Below are positions 8,796 to 19,335 of a DNA stretch of 64,000 nt, piece by piece. This DNA is from Melioribacter sp. (GTDB lineage Bacteria; Bacteroidota; Ignavibacteria; Ignavibacteriales; Melioribacteraceae): NCBI GenBank assembly GCA_003155655.1, contig PMDS01000128.1, positions 1 to 64,000 on the forward strand, given 5' to 3'. Under the pieces are notes generated by a model, which was not told the origin of the DNA, did not search any database, and saw only the letters and a program-made list of their open reading frames with translations. The translations under genes and the position numbers were made by a program. Within the stretch, counting starts at the first letter, position 1, and every line of letters begins with the position of its first letter.

Positions 8796-9931
8796 TTTAG
8801 GTCGGACTCCTTAGCGTTAAGCGCTCTTTGTAAAACTCTCAAATAATTTATAACTGCCCATCTTTCATCAACAGTAAGCTGAGTTGAATATGAAGGCATT
8901 ATATTTTGTCCTTCAGTTATTACAGCAAAAATTCTACCGTCATTCCAATTCCTTACTTTATCAGAATGCAGACTTGGAGGATTAGGGAACTGTCCGTGCA
9001 GCCTGCTGTCGCTTTCCGCATGATAACCATGGCAGGGGCTACAGTAAGTATCATATTTCGTCTGCCCAATCTGAAGTGATTCTTTTGAAACCGGGATCGG
9101 GTTAACTAATTTCTCTCCTGCAAGATCGGGCTGCCCTTTGAACTGATAAGGTATATATCCACGGGCAATAGTACCGGCTACAGGCTGGCGCATTCCAAAT
9201 CCATCAACAAAGAAAATACTTTTCTGTTGGGCGCTTTGTTTTGGCTGTTCATCCATCCAGTTAAATGGTACCATGAACATTAATTTATTCAAGGAGAAAT
9301 ATGTTACACCGGATGTAACCACTGCCACCAAAATAAGGAATGCTAAAAACTTCGGATCTAATATTTTATTCTCATGATTGATTTCTTCGTTATTCCAGTA
9401 TAAAGTATTAATTTCTTTAGCATTAACACTTTGTAAAAATTCTATAATTTTTTCTTCATTAAATTTTGGATCATCTGCCTGTATGCTAATTCCATATTTA
9501 TCTGAAGAAACTTTTTTCATATAATCAGTTCCGTGCAACGGATGGGCATTGTTTGGAAGTTTGAAAAAGATAAACAACATTGCAAGAACAGTGGCTATAG
9601 AAGCTGTTAAAACAGTAACTTCAAACATGACTGGAACGTAAGCAGGAAAAGAGAACAACGGTTTGCCGCCAATAACAATTGGGTAATCAATAGCAGATAC
9701 CCACCAGAGACTTAACAATGTTCCTAGTGCTGCAGATAGACCGAAAATTAATGCAATGTAGCCAAGCTTGGAGGGAGATAAATTCATTGCTTTGTTCATC
9801 CCGTGCAAGGGATAAGGAGTATTTACATCAAACTTTGTATATCCCTGTTTTACCGCTTCTTTTGCTGCATGAGTGATATCATCAGGAGAATCAAAAATAC
9901 CTGTATAACTATATAAGATTTTATTATTCAT
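8792..9931 (-). CDS. Fused ActD (DUF3341) and ActE-like cytochrome c subunit
   Basis: The first 170 residues are a DUF3341/ActD domain, with two membrane helices around GYIALIFGLSAALGTLLSLW and FEVTVLTASIATVLAML. After a further helix near 205-225 comes a periplasmic cytochrome c domain with the single haem site CSPCHGY and a candidate Met ligand in the following NIMPSYS. In many genomes ActD and ActE are separate, so this is a fusion. It lies between actC and actF, with 2 bp to actC and a 4-bp overlap with actF. It probably carries electrons out of the complex. Confidence 0.9.
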   Translation of the reverse strand: MNNKILYSYTGIFDSPDDITHAAKEAVKQGYTKFDVNTPYPLHGMNKAMNLSPSKLGYIALIFGLSAALGTLLSLWWVSAIDYPIVIGGKPLFSFPAYVPVMFEVTVLTASIATVLAMLFIFFKLPNNAHPLHGTDYMKKVSSDKYGISIQADDPKFNEEKIIEFLQSVNAKEINTLYWNNEEINHENKILDPKFLAFLILVAVVTSGVTYFSLNKLMFMVPFNWMDEQPKQSAQQKSIFFVDGFGMRQPVAGTIARGYIPYQFKGQPDLAGEKLVNPIPVSKESLQIGQTKYDTYCSPCHGYHAESDSRLHGQFPNPPSLHSDKVRNWNDGRIFAVITEGQNIMPSYSTQLTVDERWAVINYLRVLQRALNAKESDLK

Positions 9932-9933
9932 TT

Positions 9934-11301
9934 TTAATGATCCTTATGCGAAGGTTGCGAGCCTTCTACAACAGCTTTAACTTCAGCCATTGAGACAACA
10001 GGCAAAGCTTTTGCAAAAAGTAAAATCCATGTAAAGAAAAATCCAAAACTGCCGATTAATATCATTCCATCCACATAAGTTGGAGTATAATGATGCCAGC
10101 TTGACGGGAGGAAATCTCTTGAAAGTGATGAAACAATTATTACAAATCTTTCAAACCACATACCAATATTTACAAATATTGCAATTACAAACATTGTTTT
10201 GATTGATCTTCTTATCTTTTTAATCCAGAATAATTGCGGAGATACAACATTGCAAGTTACCATTATCCAGTAAGCCCATGCATAAGGACCAAGAGCGCGG
10301 TTAAGAAAAGTAAATCTCTCTGCTTCTACTCCACCATACCATGCAATAAAAAATTCCATTGCATAAGCATATCCAACCATAGAGCCGGTAAGCAGCATAA
10401 CTTTGTTCATCTTTTCAAGAGTATCAACCGTAATAATGTGTTCGTAATTGAAAATCTTTCTTACTATAATTAAAACATTCTGTACCATTGCAAAGCCGGA
10501 AAAAACTGCCCCGGCAACAAAGTAAGGTGGGAAAATTGTTGAATGCCATCCGGGAATTACTGATACAGCAAAATCAAAACTAACTATTGTATGCACTGAA
10601 AGTACAAGCGGAGTTGCAAAGCCAGCAAGAATTAAATACACCATTTCATAGTGCTGCCAGTGCCTATTGGAAAATCTCCAGCCAAGACTGGTAACTGAAT
10701 AAATGATTTTTTTGATTTTATTGGTTGTTTTTTCACGAAGTGTAGCAAGGTCAGGAATCAAACCTACATACCAGAAGATCAAAGAAACTGTTAAATAAGT
10801 TGAAACAGCAAAAACGTCCCACAACAATGGAGATGTAAAATTTACCCATATTGAATTCTGGCTAGGGTATGGGAATAAATATCCGGCCAACCACGGACGC
10901 CCAACATGGATAAGAGGAAATAATCCGGCAGTCATTACTGCAAAGATGGTCATACCTTCAGCAAAGCGCGCTATGCCTGTACGCCATTTTTGCCGGAACA
11001 AAAATAGAATTGCTGAGATTAAAGTTCCTGCATGGCCAATTCCTATCCAGAAAACAAAATTTGTAATATCCCAAGCCCAGCCAACAGGAATGTTATTGCC
11101 CCACATTCCTATGCCGTAATAAAACGTCAATCCAAGACCAATAACTAAAAGAGCTGTCATGCTTAGAGTGATAGAAAGCGCAATAAAAAATTTTCTATTC
11201 GGCTTAGTCTCTAAAGGTTTAGATATAAGGTCATCAAGTTCTCTAAGAGGAGGTTTCCCTTCCAGAACAGATAATTCTCTAGTATAATCGACAGTACTCA
11301 C
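9934..11301 (-). CDS. actC: Alternative Complex III NrfD-like membrane subunit ActC
   Basis: This is a polytopic protein of 455 residues with about ten membrane helices, related to NrfD/PsrC quinol-binding subunits. The GTG start overlaps the actB stop by 1 bp (TAGTG) and is preceded by GAGGAG, which fixes the start. ActC docks against ActB and holds a quinol site. A WNPNIP-like loop ([20 protein letters not shown]) and a His-rich HAGTL segment are seen. Family, size and operon position agree. Confidence 0.94.
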   Translation of the reverse strand: MSTVDYTRELSVLEGKPPLRELDDLISKPLETKPNRKFFIALSITLSMTALLVIGLGLTFYYGIGMWGNNIPVGWAWDITNFVFWIGIGHAGTLISAILFLFRQKWRTGIARFAEGMTIFAVMTAGLFPLIHVGRPWLAGYLFPYPSQNSIWVNFTSPLLWDVFAVSTYLTVSLIFWYVGLIPDLATLREKTTNKIKKIIYSVTSLGWRFSNRHWQHYEMVYLILAGFATPLVLSVHTIVSFDFAVSVIPGWHSTIFPPYFVAGAVFSGFAMVQNVLIIVRKIFNYEHIITVDTLEKMNKVMLLTGSMVGYAYAMEFFIAWYGGVEAERFTFLNRALGPYAWAYWIMVTCNVVSPQLFWIKKIRRSIKTMFVIAIFVNIGMWFERFVIIVSSLSRDFLPSSWHHYTPTYVDGMILIGSFGFFFTWILLFAKALPVVSMAEVKAVVEGSQPSHKDH

Positions 11302-14300
11302 TATTTCTCCTCTGAATGAGTATTTCTCAATTTGGCAATATAAGTTACGTTGGGTTTCACATTAAGTTCTTCCAAAACATGATAAGATAAATTATGCTTC
11401 CTAAGTTTTGCTATTTGTGAAGCGGGATCATTGGCATCACCAAATGTTATTGCATTTGTAGGACATGCCTGCTGGCACGCTGTAACAACATCACTGCCTT
11501 TTAATTCTTTTCCATCACGGATTGCATTTGAGCGGGCTTCCATTATTTTCTGTACACAAAATGTGCATTTCTCCATCACACCGCGGGAACGCACAGTTAC
11601 TTCGGGATTGTACATTAAACTTGTTAAATCATTATCATAATATGCATCAGCAAAATGATCTCTATGATTAAAGAAATTAAATCTGCGCACTTTATAAGGA
11701 CAGTTGTTAGAACAGTATCTTGTTCCAACACAACGGTTATAGACCATCTGGTTCAACCCATCCGGGCTGTGATTGGTTGCGTTAACAGGACATACATTTT
11801 CGCAAGGAGCGTTATCACAATGCTGGCAAAGCATTGGCTGGTTGCTTACTATTGGATTATCAGGCTGCCCTGAGTAGTAACGGTCAATTCTAATCCACTG
11901 CATTTCCCTGCCCCGTTCGACCTGTTCCTTACCAACTACTGCAATATTATTCTCAACATTACATGAACTAATGCATGCACTGCAACCGGTACATTTGTTC
12001 AGGTCAATTGCCATTGCCCATTTGTGACCGGTATATTTTATTTCATTTGTAATGCTAACAAGATTTTCTTTTTCTTCATTAAGGAAATTCGGTTCTTTTA
12101 TATATTTTTCTAAAGTTCCTTCCTGAATGATCTTCCTTGAATAATGAAAATCTTTAACAAAGGTATCATCCAATGAATGATGTTCCTGTGTAGAAACCAA
12201 TTTATGACTGCCTTCAGATTTTCGTATAGAAGCATTTTCAAAAAGAAACGGCGAATAGACCCAGTTTTTTGTCATCAATTCAACACTATTAAAGCCAACA
12301 TTTTTGCCTACCTCGCCTGCTTTGGTTCTACCATATCCAAGTTCAATATTTATTGTCCGTTCATGAACACCCGGTTGAATTAGTGCTGGCAAAACAAGTT
12401 TTCTGCCATCTAAACTCACCTCAATAAAATCATTCATCTGAACATTTAATTGTTTTGCTGTTATAGGAGAGATAGAAGCATAATTATCCCACGTAATTTT
12501 TGATACAGGATGAGGTAATTCCTGCAACCAGCCGTTATTTGCAAAGCGCCCATCTCCCACAAAATAGCTTTCTGTCAAGTGCACAATAAAATTATTACCA
12601 GGAATTATTTCTTTTATATTATTTAGAACAATATTGTTGAATCTAGTTATCTGCCTGGTTCCATTTTTACGAACAATCCCATCATGAAGAGCTGAATACC
12701 AGAATGTTTTTGCGTCTGCAAGTGAATTGGCTTTAACAAATACATCTGAGTTAAAACTTTTCATCAAGTATTGATGATAAATATCTTCCTGATAAGAATT
12801 AGGATTAGCAGAAATCCATGATAGCAGAACAGATTCTTTCTGACGGGAATTAAATATTGGAGAAATAACCGGCTGCTGCAAGCTGTAAAATCCTTCACGC
12901 GCATAAGCATCTCCCCAAGCTTCAAATGAATGATTCGTTGGAAGAGTATAATTTGCATAAGCTGATGATTCATTCTCAGAAACAGTCAGAGAAATAACTG
13001 TCTTCACATTTTTCAAAGCTGATTCATACCCAAAATCTTTTGGCATCGTATAAACAGGGTTTGACTCATAATGGATTATAATACCCACCTTCCCTTGATT
13101 CATTGAATTGATAAGAGAAGTAATTTCTTCTTTGGTTGAATGCTTTACTATATTTTTAAATGATGATTTATAATCGTAAAGAATTGTATTACCAAGTACT
13201 TCATTTAAGTAATTGACCGCTAAATGAACATCCTTGGACAAAGAATCGCCGGCATAAATAATTGATTTGCCCCTGTTATCATTTAAATCTTTAATGAGAT
13301 GTTTAAATTTTTCTCCATCAGCACTATCTAATAAAGAGAATTTTTTCAACCTGGCACTTATTGACTTATCCAATTGGAGATGAGGATTTATTTTATTCAG
13401 CTCATATATAATTCCAAGGACAAAATTCAATTGTTGCGAAGGAGCAACCTTCAATCTATAATCCGCCATCATACCGGTTGAACTCATTCTCCCCTCCGCA
13501 GCATAGAGTCTGTTGAAGTTCAACTTGTCAACTACCTCTCTTTTGGAAACATACTTTCTCATATTCTCAATATAATTTCCTTCATTGCCCAGAAAATCAG
13601 CATCAAGAGTAAGGATTATGTTTGCATCATCAAATTTAACAGCCGGGTATTCATCGGTACCATAACATTCAGACCATGCCTGTCTGCGTATAAAGTCATT
13701 TACAAGAGAGTAAGAATAAATTTTTGTATTCTGATATTTTGCAGTGAAATCATCTAATACTTTTTTTGCAGTTGGTGAAACGATAGTATCAGTTACAATA
13801 GCTATTTGCTTTCCATTTTTTTGAGTTTCATTTAGGATGTTAATTACAGTTGAATCAACATTCTTCCAACTGGTTTCTTTTCCATTGAAATATGGAGCTT
13901 TCAGTCTTTCCGGGTCGTAAAGATCCAAAATACTTGCCTGCCCCTTAGCGCAAATTTTTCCTCTACTTACCGGATGATCAGGGTTGCCTTCAACTTTAAT
14001 TGGACGTCCTTCGCGTGTTTTAATTAAAATACCGCATGATAATGAACATCCATTACATGTTGATGCATAATAGTTAGCTGCACCGGGTAAAATTTCTTCA
14101 GGACGTTTGTTATAAGGAATTATCTCTCCTTTATCCCGGTAATTAGTGCAGGCAGTTGCAGTTAAAGCAGCAGAAGCAGAAAGCAGAGCAAAAAATTTTC
14201 TTCTTGATATACCTGAAAGTTTGGAAGAATCAAATTCATCCGTAACCCCATCAAGGAATTCATCGTGCTTCATTTTAAGTACATCATCTTCGTTGTGAAA

Positions 14301-14354
14301 TTCTTTTAAACTTTTCCACAATTTATTATTTGATAATTTTGAATAATCGTCCAT
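11301..14354 (-). CDS. actB: Alternative Complex III iron-sulfur/molybdopterin-like subunit ActB
   Basis: The 1017-residue protein joins two parts, as ActB does elsewhere. There is a molybdopterin-oxidoreductase-like N-terminal region and a ferredoxin-like C-terminal region. A twin-arginine signal is visible near residue 50 ([17 protein letters not shown]). A Cys cluster CNGCSLSCG follows at about 98. The C-terminal third carries four cluster motifs: [38 protein letters not shown] and [14 protein letters not shown]. ActB homologues keep the fold but lack molybdenum. It passes quinol electrons through Fe-S clusters. Confident. Confidence 0.95.
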   Translation of the reverse strand: MDDYSKLSNNKLWKSLKEFHNEDDVLKMKHDEFLDGVTDEFDSSKLSGISRRKFFALLSASAALTATACTNYRDKGEIIPYNKRPEEILPGAANYYASTCNGCSLSCGILIKTREGRPIKVEGNPDHPVSRGKICAKGQASILDLYDPERLKAPYFNGKETSWKNVDSTVINILNETQKNGKQIAIVTDTIVSPTAKKVLDDFTAKYQNTKIYSYSLVNDFIRRQAWSECYGTDEYPAVKFDDANIILTLDADFLGNEGNYIENMRKYVSKREVVDKLNFNRLYAAEGRMSSTGMMADYRLKVAPSQQLNFVLGIIYELNKINPHLQLDKSISARLKKFSLLDSADGEKFKHLIKDLNDNRGKSIIYAGDSLSKDVHLAVNYLNEVLGNTILYDYKSSFKNIVKHSTKEEITSLINSMNQGKVGIIIHYESNPVYTMPKDFGYESALKNVKTVISLTVSENESSAYANYTLPTNHSFEAWGDAYAREGFYSLQQPVISPIFNSRQKESVLLSWISANPNSYQEDIYHQYLMKSFNSDVFVKANSLADAKTFWYSALHDGIVRKNGTRQITRFNNIVLNNIKEIIPGNNFIVHLTESYFVGDGRFANNGWLQELPHPVSKITWDNYASISPITAKQLNVQMNDFIEVSLDGRKLVLPALIQPGVHERTINIELGYGRTKAGEVGKNVGFNSVELMTKNWVYSPFLFENASIRKSEGSHKLVSTQEHHSLDDTFVKDFHYSRKIIQEGTLEKYIKEPNFLNEEKENLVSITNEIKYTGHKWAMAIDLNKCTGCSACISSCNVENNIAVVGKEQVERGREMQWIRIDRYYSGQPDNPIVSNQPMLCQHCDNAPCENVCPVNATNHSPDGLNQMVYNRCVGTRYCSNNCPYKVRRFNFFNHRDHFADAYYDNDLTSLMYNPEVTVRSRGVMEKCTFCVQKIMEARSNAIRDGKELKGSDVVTACQQACPTNAITFGDANDPASQIAKLRKHNLSYHVLEELNVKPNVTYIAKLRNTHSEEK

Positions 14355-14356
14355 TA

Positions 14357-14530
14357 TTACGCCTTATTTCTTTTTACAGCAGAAGGATGAATTTTAATTT
14401 TAGGATTTGACTGCCTGGATAAATGTGCTGCTTTTGAGAAAAATTTAATCGGCAAAGCAGATGATAGAGCAACAATTAAAGCTCCTTTACCAATAGTCTT
14501 AAAAAAGTTCTTTCTATCAATATTTTCCAT
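14357..14530 (-). CDS. 57-residue ORF with Tat-like N-terminus inside the Act operon
   Basis: A short ORF fills the gap between actA and actB in the operon direction, with 2 bp to the actB start and 15 bp from the actA stop. It begins MENIDRKNFFKTIGKGALIV. The RK-NFFK motif followed by a hydrophobic stretch resembles a twin-arginine signal in which one Arg is Lys. The tail is short and basic (about 30 residues) with no cofactor motif. It could be a small membrane-tethered Act subunit, a Tat-targeting partner of ActB, or a decayed gene. The tight packing argues for real translation. Confidence 0.6.
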   Translation of the reverse strand: MENIDRKNFFKTIGKGALIVALSSALPIKFFSKAAHLSRQSNPKIKIHPSAVKRNKA

Positions 14531-14545
14531 TACATTTTATCCTTA

Positions 14546-15115
14546 TTAACGATGACAAGCTGAACAATTTTCCGGTCCAAGATTTACCTTACTTAGATAA
14601 GGCAGATAAGCAGATGGATTTCTATGACAATCGAGACATGCAGTCATTGTAAAAGCTTTCACCTGGTTAACAACTTCCATCTGTTTAAGATCACCATGAC
14701 ACGAAGCACAATCAATTTTTTTATTTACATGAACACTATGATTAAAATAAGCGTACTCCGGAACTTTGTGAATTCTCTTCCAGGGGATTGGTATACCCTC
14801 ATTATAATAATGAGTTAATTTAATTATTTCAGGTTTGTCTTTACGTGCAACTGAATGGCAGTTCATGCAAATATTAACTGACGGAATAATAGCATGTCTT
14901 TCCTTAGAAACGCCAATATGACAGTATTGACAGTCAATTGACATCTGTCCTGCATGTAACTTATGAGAAAATTTAATTGGCTGCTCCGGAGCATAACCAA
15001 CACTATCTCTTTCTGCTCTTGAAATATAAAATGTAAGTATAAAAGAAACAGCAATAATAAATAATGTTAAAGGAAGGCGAATTTTTAGTGCATAATCCAG
15101 TACGGTTCTCTTCAT
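14546..15115 (-). CDS. actA: Alternative Complex III pentahaem cytochrome c subunit ActA
   Basis: The 189-residue protein has one N-terminal membrane anchor (about 12-31) and five CxxCH sites: CQYCH, CMNCH, CASCH, CLDCH and CSACH. The fifth lies at the very C-terminus. Spare His residues (KFSHKLHAG, YFNHSVHVN) can act as distal ligands. ActA is the pentahaem subunit that collects electrons from ActB. It is the first gene of the operon, preceded by about 200 bp without a gene that should hold the promoter. The haem count matches the family exactly. Confidence 0.95.
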   Translation of the reverse strand: MKRTVLDYALKIRLPLTLFIIAVSFILTFYISRAERDSVGYAPEQPIKFSHKLHAGQMSIDCQYCHIGVSKERHAIIPSVNICMNCHSVARKDKPEIIKLTHYYNEGIPIPWKRIHKVPEYAYFNHSVHVNKKIDCASCHGDLKQMEVVNQVKAFTMTACLDCHRNPSAYLPYLSKVNLGPENCSACHR

Positions 15116-15322
15116 CTAATACCTATAAAAAGAATATGATGAATAATTGCAATTTATTTTACTGATTTGATTATCCTCAGGCTGAAAGTCCGGCATTTAC
15201 AGTACTTGGATGTAACTATAATATTAATTACATCTTAAAATAATAAACCAGCACTAAAATCAAAAACCGATTAATGACCTGTTAAGATTATCAACAGCAC
15301 TTTTTTATGAAAGGTTCATTTT

Positions 15323-16060
15323 TTAGCTTAAAATTGGTTTATTTTTTAATTTTAACATTATAAGAATAACTGCAACAATCACCACAATTACAGAAACTAC
15401 CATTAAAATAATTTTAAATTTTGAGATTGGTTTTTCGAATGTAACCGTCATCAATTGAGGTTTAGAAATTGAAGCCATTGAAACAGTCCATTTAATCATA
15501 TTTGTTGAATAATCGATATCATTTTGCGCTGCATTTGAAGAAATTATCTTTCCGGGCAGGGTAAGTTCATAACTCCACTTGAAATGTCCAAATATCATTT
15601 CCATCATCCCCTGACTGACAGCATCACTTGCGCTATCACCTTCTGTATTAACCGGTTCTTTGTATAGTTTTCTAGTAAAAATCATTTTCCCATCAGATGT
15701 TTCTGAAAGAGAAATGTCTCCAAGTATAGTCTTTTGAGTACTGTCAGCTGTTGCAGAGATAAGATAGTCTAAAGTTTCAAAAGCTAAATTAATTTCGATC
15801 CACCTTTGGCCTGCTTGCGAATAAGTCCGGCTTGAAAGAACCTTAACCCCTTTTTTATTTTTAAATTCTTCATTGATTTTCGATTCATCAAAATCCTTGA
15901 TGTCATTATTGCTGCTTTCCATATTTAGGAGAGATTCGCTAATACCAAAAGAAAACATAACCTCACCACTTCCATCAGAATTGAGTTTCATTTTTTCCTG
16001 GTATTCAAGGCAGCCAGATAGTAAAAATGCAGCAGAAAAAAATAATAAAATATTCTTCAT
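15323..16060 (-). CDS. Lipoprotein with C-terminal membrane helix, unknown function
   Basis: The 245-residue protein has a lipoprotein signal with lipobox LSGC (Cys17) and a hydrophobic C-terminal helix (about 218-240) followed by a Lys-rich end. The N-terminal mature part (YQEKMKLNSDGSGEVMFSFG) resembles the start of LppM-type bacterial lipoproteins, which have a polar domain followed by one helix. That similarity is only suggestive. It lies 45 bp downstream of the polyprenyl synthase gene, so it may be co-transcribed with it. Confidence 0.75.
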   Translation of the reverse strand: MKNILLFFSAAFLLSGCLEYQEKMKLNSDGSGEVMFSFGISESLLNMESSNNDIKDFDESKINEEFKNKKGVKVLSSRTYSQAGQRWIEINLAFETLDYLISATADSTQKTILGDISLSETSDGKMIFTRKLYKEPVNTEGDSASDAVSQGMMEMIFGHFKWSYELTLPGKIISSNAAQNDIDYSTNMIKWTVSMASISKPQLMTVTFEKPISKFKIILMVVSVIVVIVAVILIMLKLKNKPILS

Positions 16061-16105
16061 ACAGTACTCCTTATTACAAATGAATAATATGTATGTAAAT
16101 AATTA

Positions 16106-17086
16106 TTAGTTAATTCTGGTTACAACAAATTTTACGAGTAGATCTAAAGCAATCCTAGATTCGGAATTATTAAAATTTTTCAACTGATCAATTGCATTTG
16201 CTGAATATTCATCGGCAATCTTTTCTGCATAATCAATTCCATTATTATCATTGACAAATTGAATTACACTTTCAACATCAGTTTTATTAGCGCCATTTCG
16301 GATCATCCGGATTATTCTTTTAGCTTCATCTTTAGGAGATTGTTTAATTGCAAAAATAAGCGGCAGGGTTATTTTTTTTTCTTTAATATCGCCTCCCAGC
16401 GGTTTACCAATTAAAGATTTGTTTCCGACATAATCAAGAATATCATCGCGTATTTGGAAGGCAATACCAAGATTTTCGCCAAAACGTTTCATAGCTAAAA
16501 TTTTTTCTTCATCGGAAGTAGAAGCCCGGGCTCCAACTTCACAGCATGTGGAGAATAAAGAAGCTGTTTTATCAGAAATAATTCTGAAATAAGTCGGTTC
16601 ATCGATATCAAGTTTTCTTGTTTTGCTGATTTGCAGAAGTTCTCCTTCCGACATTCTTTTAACAGTGTCGGTAATAACCTTTAAAAAATCAAAGTCATTT
16701 CCATCAACGGCGGCCATTAAGCCCCGGGATAATAAATAGTCTCCCATCAGAACAGCAATTTTATTTTTCCAAACTGCATTTATAGAAGGGAAGCCACGGC
16801 GGGTCTCTGCGTTATCAACAACATCATCATGTACTAAAGTTGCAGTGTGCAGTAATTCAACAAGTGTCGCACCACGGTAACTGCGTTCATTAATTCCACC
16901 ACACACACTGCTGGCTAGGAGCACAAGCAATGGGCGTATTTTTTTCCCTTTTTGTCTGTGGATATAACGCGTAATAAGTTCTACAAGGGCAACTTTGGAT
17001 TTTAATGCAAGTTTAAATTGCTCGCCAAATTTTTCAAGCTCGGGTTCAATTGGTTTAGTAATATCAGAAAGAGATATTTTCTTCAA
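16106..17086 (-). CDS. Polyprenyl diphosphate synthase (quinone side chain)
   Basis: This trans-prenyltransferase has 326 residues. The first Asp-rich motif is HDDVVDNAETRRG, with Asp87, Asp88 and Asp91. The second is RDDILDYVGNKSLIGKPLGG. Both have the DDxxD spacing used to bind Mg-diphosphate, and the KxKxxRP motif near residue 48-51 is present. Products of this family (hepta- to decaprenyl diphosphate) supply the tail of menaquinone or ubiquinone. That suits a genome with quinol-dependent respiration, but chain length cannot be read with confidence. It overlaps tatC by 4 bp. Confidence 0.93.
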   Translation of the reverse strand: MKKISLSDITKPIEPELEKFGEQFKLALKSKVALVELITRYIHRQKGKKIRPLLVLLASSVCGGINERSYRGATLVELLHTATLVHDDVVDNAETRRGFPSINAVWKNKIAVLMGDYLLSRGLMAAVDGNDFDFLKVITDTVKRMSEGELLQISKTRKLDIDEPTYFRIISDKTASLFSTCCEVGARASTSDEEKILAMKRFGENLGIAFQIRDDILDYVGNKSLIGKPLGGDIKEKKITLPLIFAIKQSPKDEAKRIIRMIRNGANKTDVESVIQFVNDNNGIDYAEKIADEYSANAIDQLKNFNNSESRIALDLLVKFVVTRIN

Positions 17087-17841
17087 GATTTCTTATAGAA
17101 AAATTTTGAAACTAAAATACTTATTTCATATAAGAAAACCAACGGAATTGCCAAAACTATCTGTGAAACGGGGTCTGTTCCCGGGGAAAGAACAGCAGCA
17201 AGAACCATAATTACAACAATGGCGTGGCGGCGATATTTCTTCATTAAATTCGGAGAAAGTATCCCAATCTTAGAGAGGAAAAATGAAAGCATCGGTAACT
17301 CAAAAATCAATCCTGCTCCAAGAATTATACTCATGATTATTGAAAAATATTCATCAATGGAAAAATTATTTGATATGGATGCAGAACCAAACCCGGCAGC
17401 AAATTTTAGCGTAAAAGGAAGCATTATAAAATATGCAAAAACAACACCGCATAAAAAGCATACAGTTGTAAATAGAACTATCCACTTAATCCATTTCTTC
17501 TCATTACTTTTTAGTGCAGGCGAGATAAATTTCCAAAGATGGTAAACTAAATTTGGAAAACTTATTATCAAACCAATAATTAAGGCTACTTCGAAATATA
17601 ACATTAGCTGCCCGAATGGTCTCAAATTCTGAAGCTTAAAACCTGAAACCTTTGCAGGAATTAATAGAACATGGTCAATAAAGAAATCAATGAATATCCA
17701 GGCAATAATTGTCCCTACTACAATTCCAATAAGCGAATAGATAATTCTCCATCTTAATTCTTCAAGATGATCGAGAAACGTCATCTCCGCTTCTTCGTGG
17801 GAACCTTCTTCTTCCGAAGTATTTTCTTCAGGATCTGCCAT
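17083..17841 (-). CDS. tatC: Sec-independent protein translocase TatC
   Basis: The 252-residue protein has six membrane helices. The family-defining N-terminal segment FLDHLEELRWRIIYS is present, preceded by an acidic extension of about 20 residues rich in Glu. TatC recognises twin-arginine signal peptides, so it is the export route expected for ActB in this window. The 4-bp overlap with the prenyltransferase gene and 8 bp to glyA suggest one transcript. No tatA/tatB gene is visible here. Confidence 0.96.
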   Translation of the reverse strand: MADPEENTSEEEGSHEEAEMTFLDHLEELRWRIIYSLIGIVVGTIIAWIFIDFFIDHVLLIPAKVSGFKLQNLRPFGQLMLYFEVALIIGLIISFPNLVYHLWKFISPALKSNEKKWIKWIVLFTTVCFLCGVVFAYFIMLPFTLKFAAGFGSASISNNFSIDEYFSIIMSIILGAGLIFELPMLSFFLSKIGILSPNLMKKYRRHAIVVIMVLAAVLSPGTDPVSQIVLAIPLVFLYEISILVSKFFYKKS

Positions 17842-17849
17842 TTATAAAC

Positions 17850-19145
17850 TCAAGCTAATTCCGGGTAAAGAGGAAATTTTTTGCAAAGCTCTGCAACTTC
17901 CTTTTTTATTCCGGAAAGTGCAGATTCATTATCAATATTTTTAATTGCACGGTCTATAAAAGCGGCTATTAATTTCATTTCATTTTCTTTCATACCGCGT
18001 GTAGTAACAGCAGGAGTACCAATTCTAATACCACTTGTAACAAACGGACTTTTTGTGTCAAACGGAATCATATTTTTATTTACAGTTATGCCCGCACATC
18101 CAAGAGAAATTTCAACTTTCTTGCCACTTAAATCATTTTTTGTAAGATCAACAAGCATTAGATGATTATCAGTTCCACCAGATACAATATCAAAACCAAG
18201 TAACATCATCTCGTTGGCAAGTATTTTGGCATTCTTAATTATCTGCTTTGCATATTCAGTAAAAGAATCCTGCAAAGCTTCACCAAAAGCAACAGCTTTT
18301 GCCAAAATAATATGCATCAAAGGTCCGCCTTGAATACCCGGCATAACCATTCCATCAAGAATTTCAGACATCAACTTTAATCGATCACCTTTCACTGTTT
18401 TAATACCAAAAGGATTTTCCATATCCTTACCCATTAAAACAACACCGCCTCTAGGACCGCGTAAAGTTTTATGAGTTGTAGAAGTTACAACATCACAATA
18501 AGGAAGTGGATTATTTAAAAGACCTTTTGCAATTAACCCAGCCGGATGTGCCATATCCATCATCAACAATGCACCAACTTTATCAGCAATTTCTCTAAAC
18601 TTGGAATAATCCCATTCTCTTGAATAAGCACTTGCCCCCATTATAATCAATTTTGGCTTTACTTTTTTTGCAGCATCTTCAATAATATTATAATCAAGCA
18701 TTTTTGATTTATTATTCAAAGAGTATCCGACTGCATGGTAAATCTGTCCCGAAAAATTAACAGGTGAACCATGAGTCAGGTGCCCTCCATGATCTAAACT
18801 CAAGCCTAGAATTGTATCTCCGGGTTTAAGTAATGCCATATATACAGCCATATTAGCTTGAGAGCCACTATGCGGTTGAACATTAACATATTCAGCACCA
18901 AATAATTTTTTTAATCTGTCTTTAGCAAGATTTTCAGCCATATCAACAAATTCGCAGCCGCCATAATATCTTTTGCCCGGATACCCTTCCGCATACTTAT
19001 TTGTGAGCACGGAGCCGGCTGCTTCTAGTACAGCCATTGAAACAAAATTTTCCGATGCAATTAATTCAAGATGACTTTCCTGCCTGGCAAGTTCAAGTTG
19101 CGCAATTTTGTATACTTCCTGGTCATTCTGTAAATATTTTGTCAT
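17850..19145 (-). CDS. glyA: Serine hydroxymethyltransferase
   Basis: This is a PLP enzyme of 431 residues, normal for the family, that interconverts serine and glycine with tetrahydrofolate. The PLP-lysine motif is visible as [15 protein letters not shown]. Other landmarks are [10 protein letters not shown] near residue 25 and [15 protein letters not shown] near 55-70. It makes 5,10-methylene-THF, which links it to the folate-dependent formimino enzymes at 25-27 kb. The ATG lies at the end of a 190-bp gap that shows no clear regulatory element. Confidence 0.97.
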   Translation of the reverse strand: MTKYLQNDQEVYKIAQLELARQESHLELIASENFVSMAVLEAAGSVLTNKYAEGYPGKRYYGGCEFVDMAENLAKDRLKKLFGAEYVNVQPHSGSQANMAVYMALLKPGDTILGLSLDHGGHLTHGSPVNFSGQIYHAVGYSLNNKSKMLDYNIIEDAAKKVKPKLIIMGASAYSREWDYSKFREIADKVGALLMMDMAHPAGLIAKGLLNNPLPYCDVVTSTTHKTLRGPRGGVVLMGKDMENPFGIKTVKGDRLKLMSEILDGMVMPGIQGGPLMHIILAKAVAFGEALQDSFTEYAKQIIKNAKILANEMMLLGFDIVSGGTDNHLMLVDLTKNDLSGKKVEISLGCAGITVNKNMIPFDTKSPFVTSGIRIGTPAVTTRGMKENEMKLIAAFIDRAIKNIDNESALSGIKKEVAELCKKFPLYPELA

Positions 19146-19335
19146 TGTGTTTTACTTTTTTATTAATTGTATTAATCAAATATATAATGTTAAATTTATC
19201 TATTTAAATATGCGTTTCTAAAATTTTATTTCAAAGAAGATAAAATTGTATTAACACTTGAACTGCATTAATAATTCTGATTGGCCTTATAAATATTTTA
19301 TGGCAGGATAACTCAGTTTTGAAAAGTAATAATTT

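Noticed and set aside
19146-19335. A glycine or SAM riboswitch before glyA
   Set aside because: The 190-bp stretch is AT-rich with no stable helices or known core motifs.
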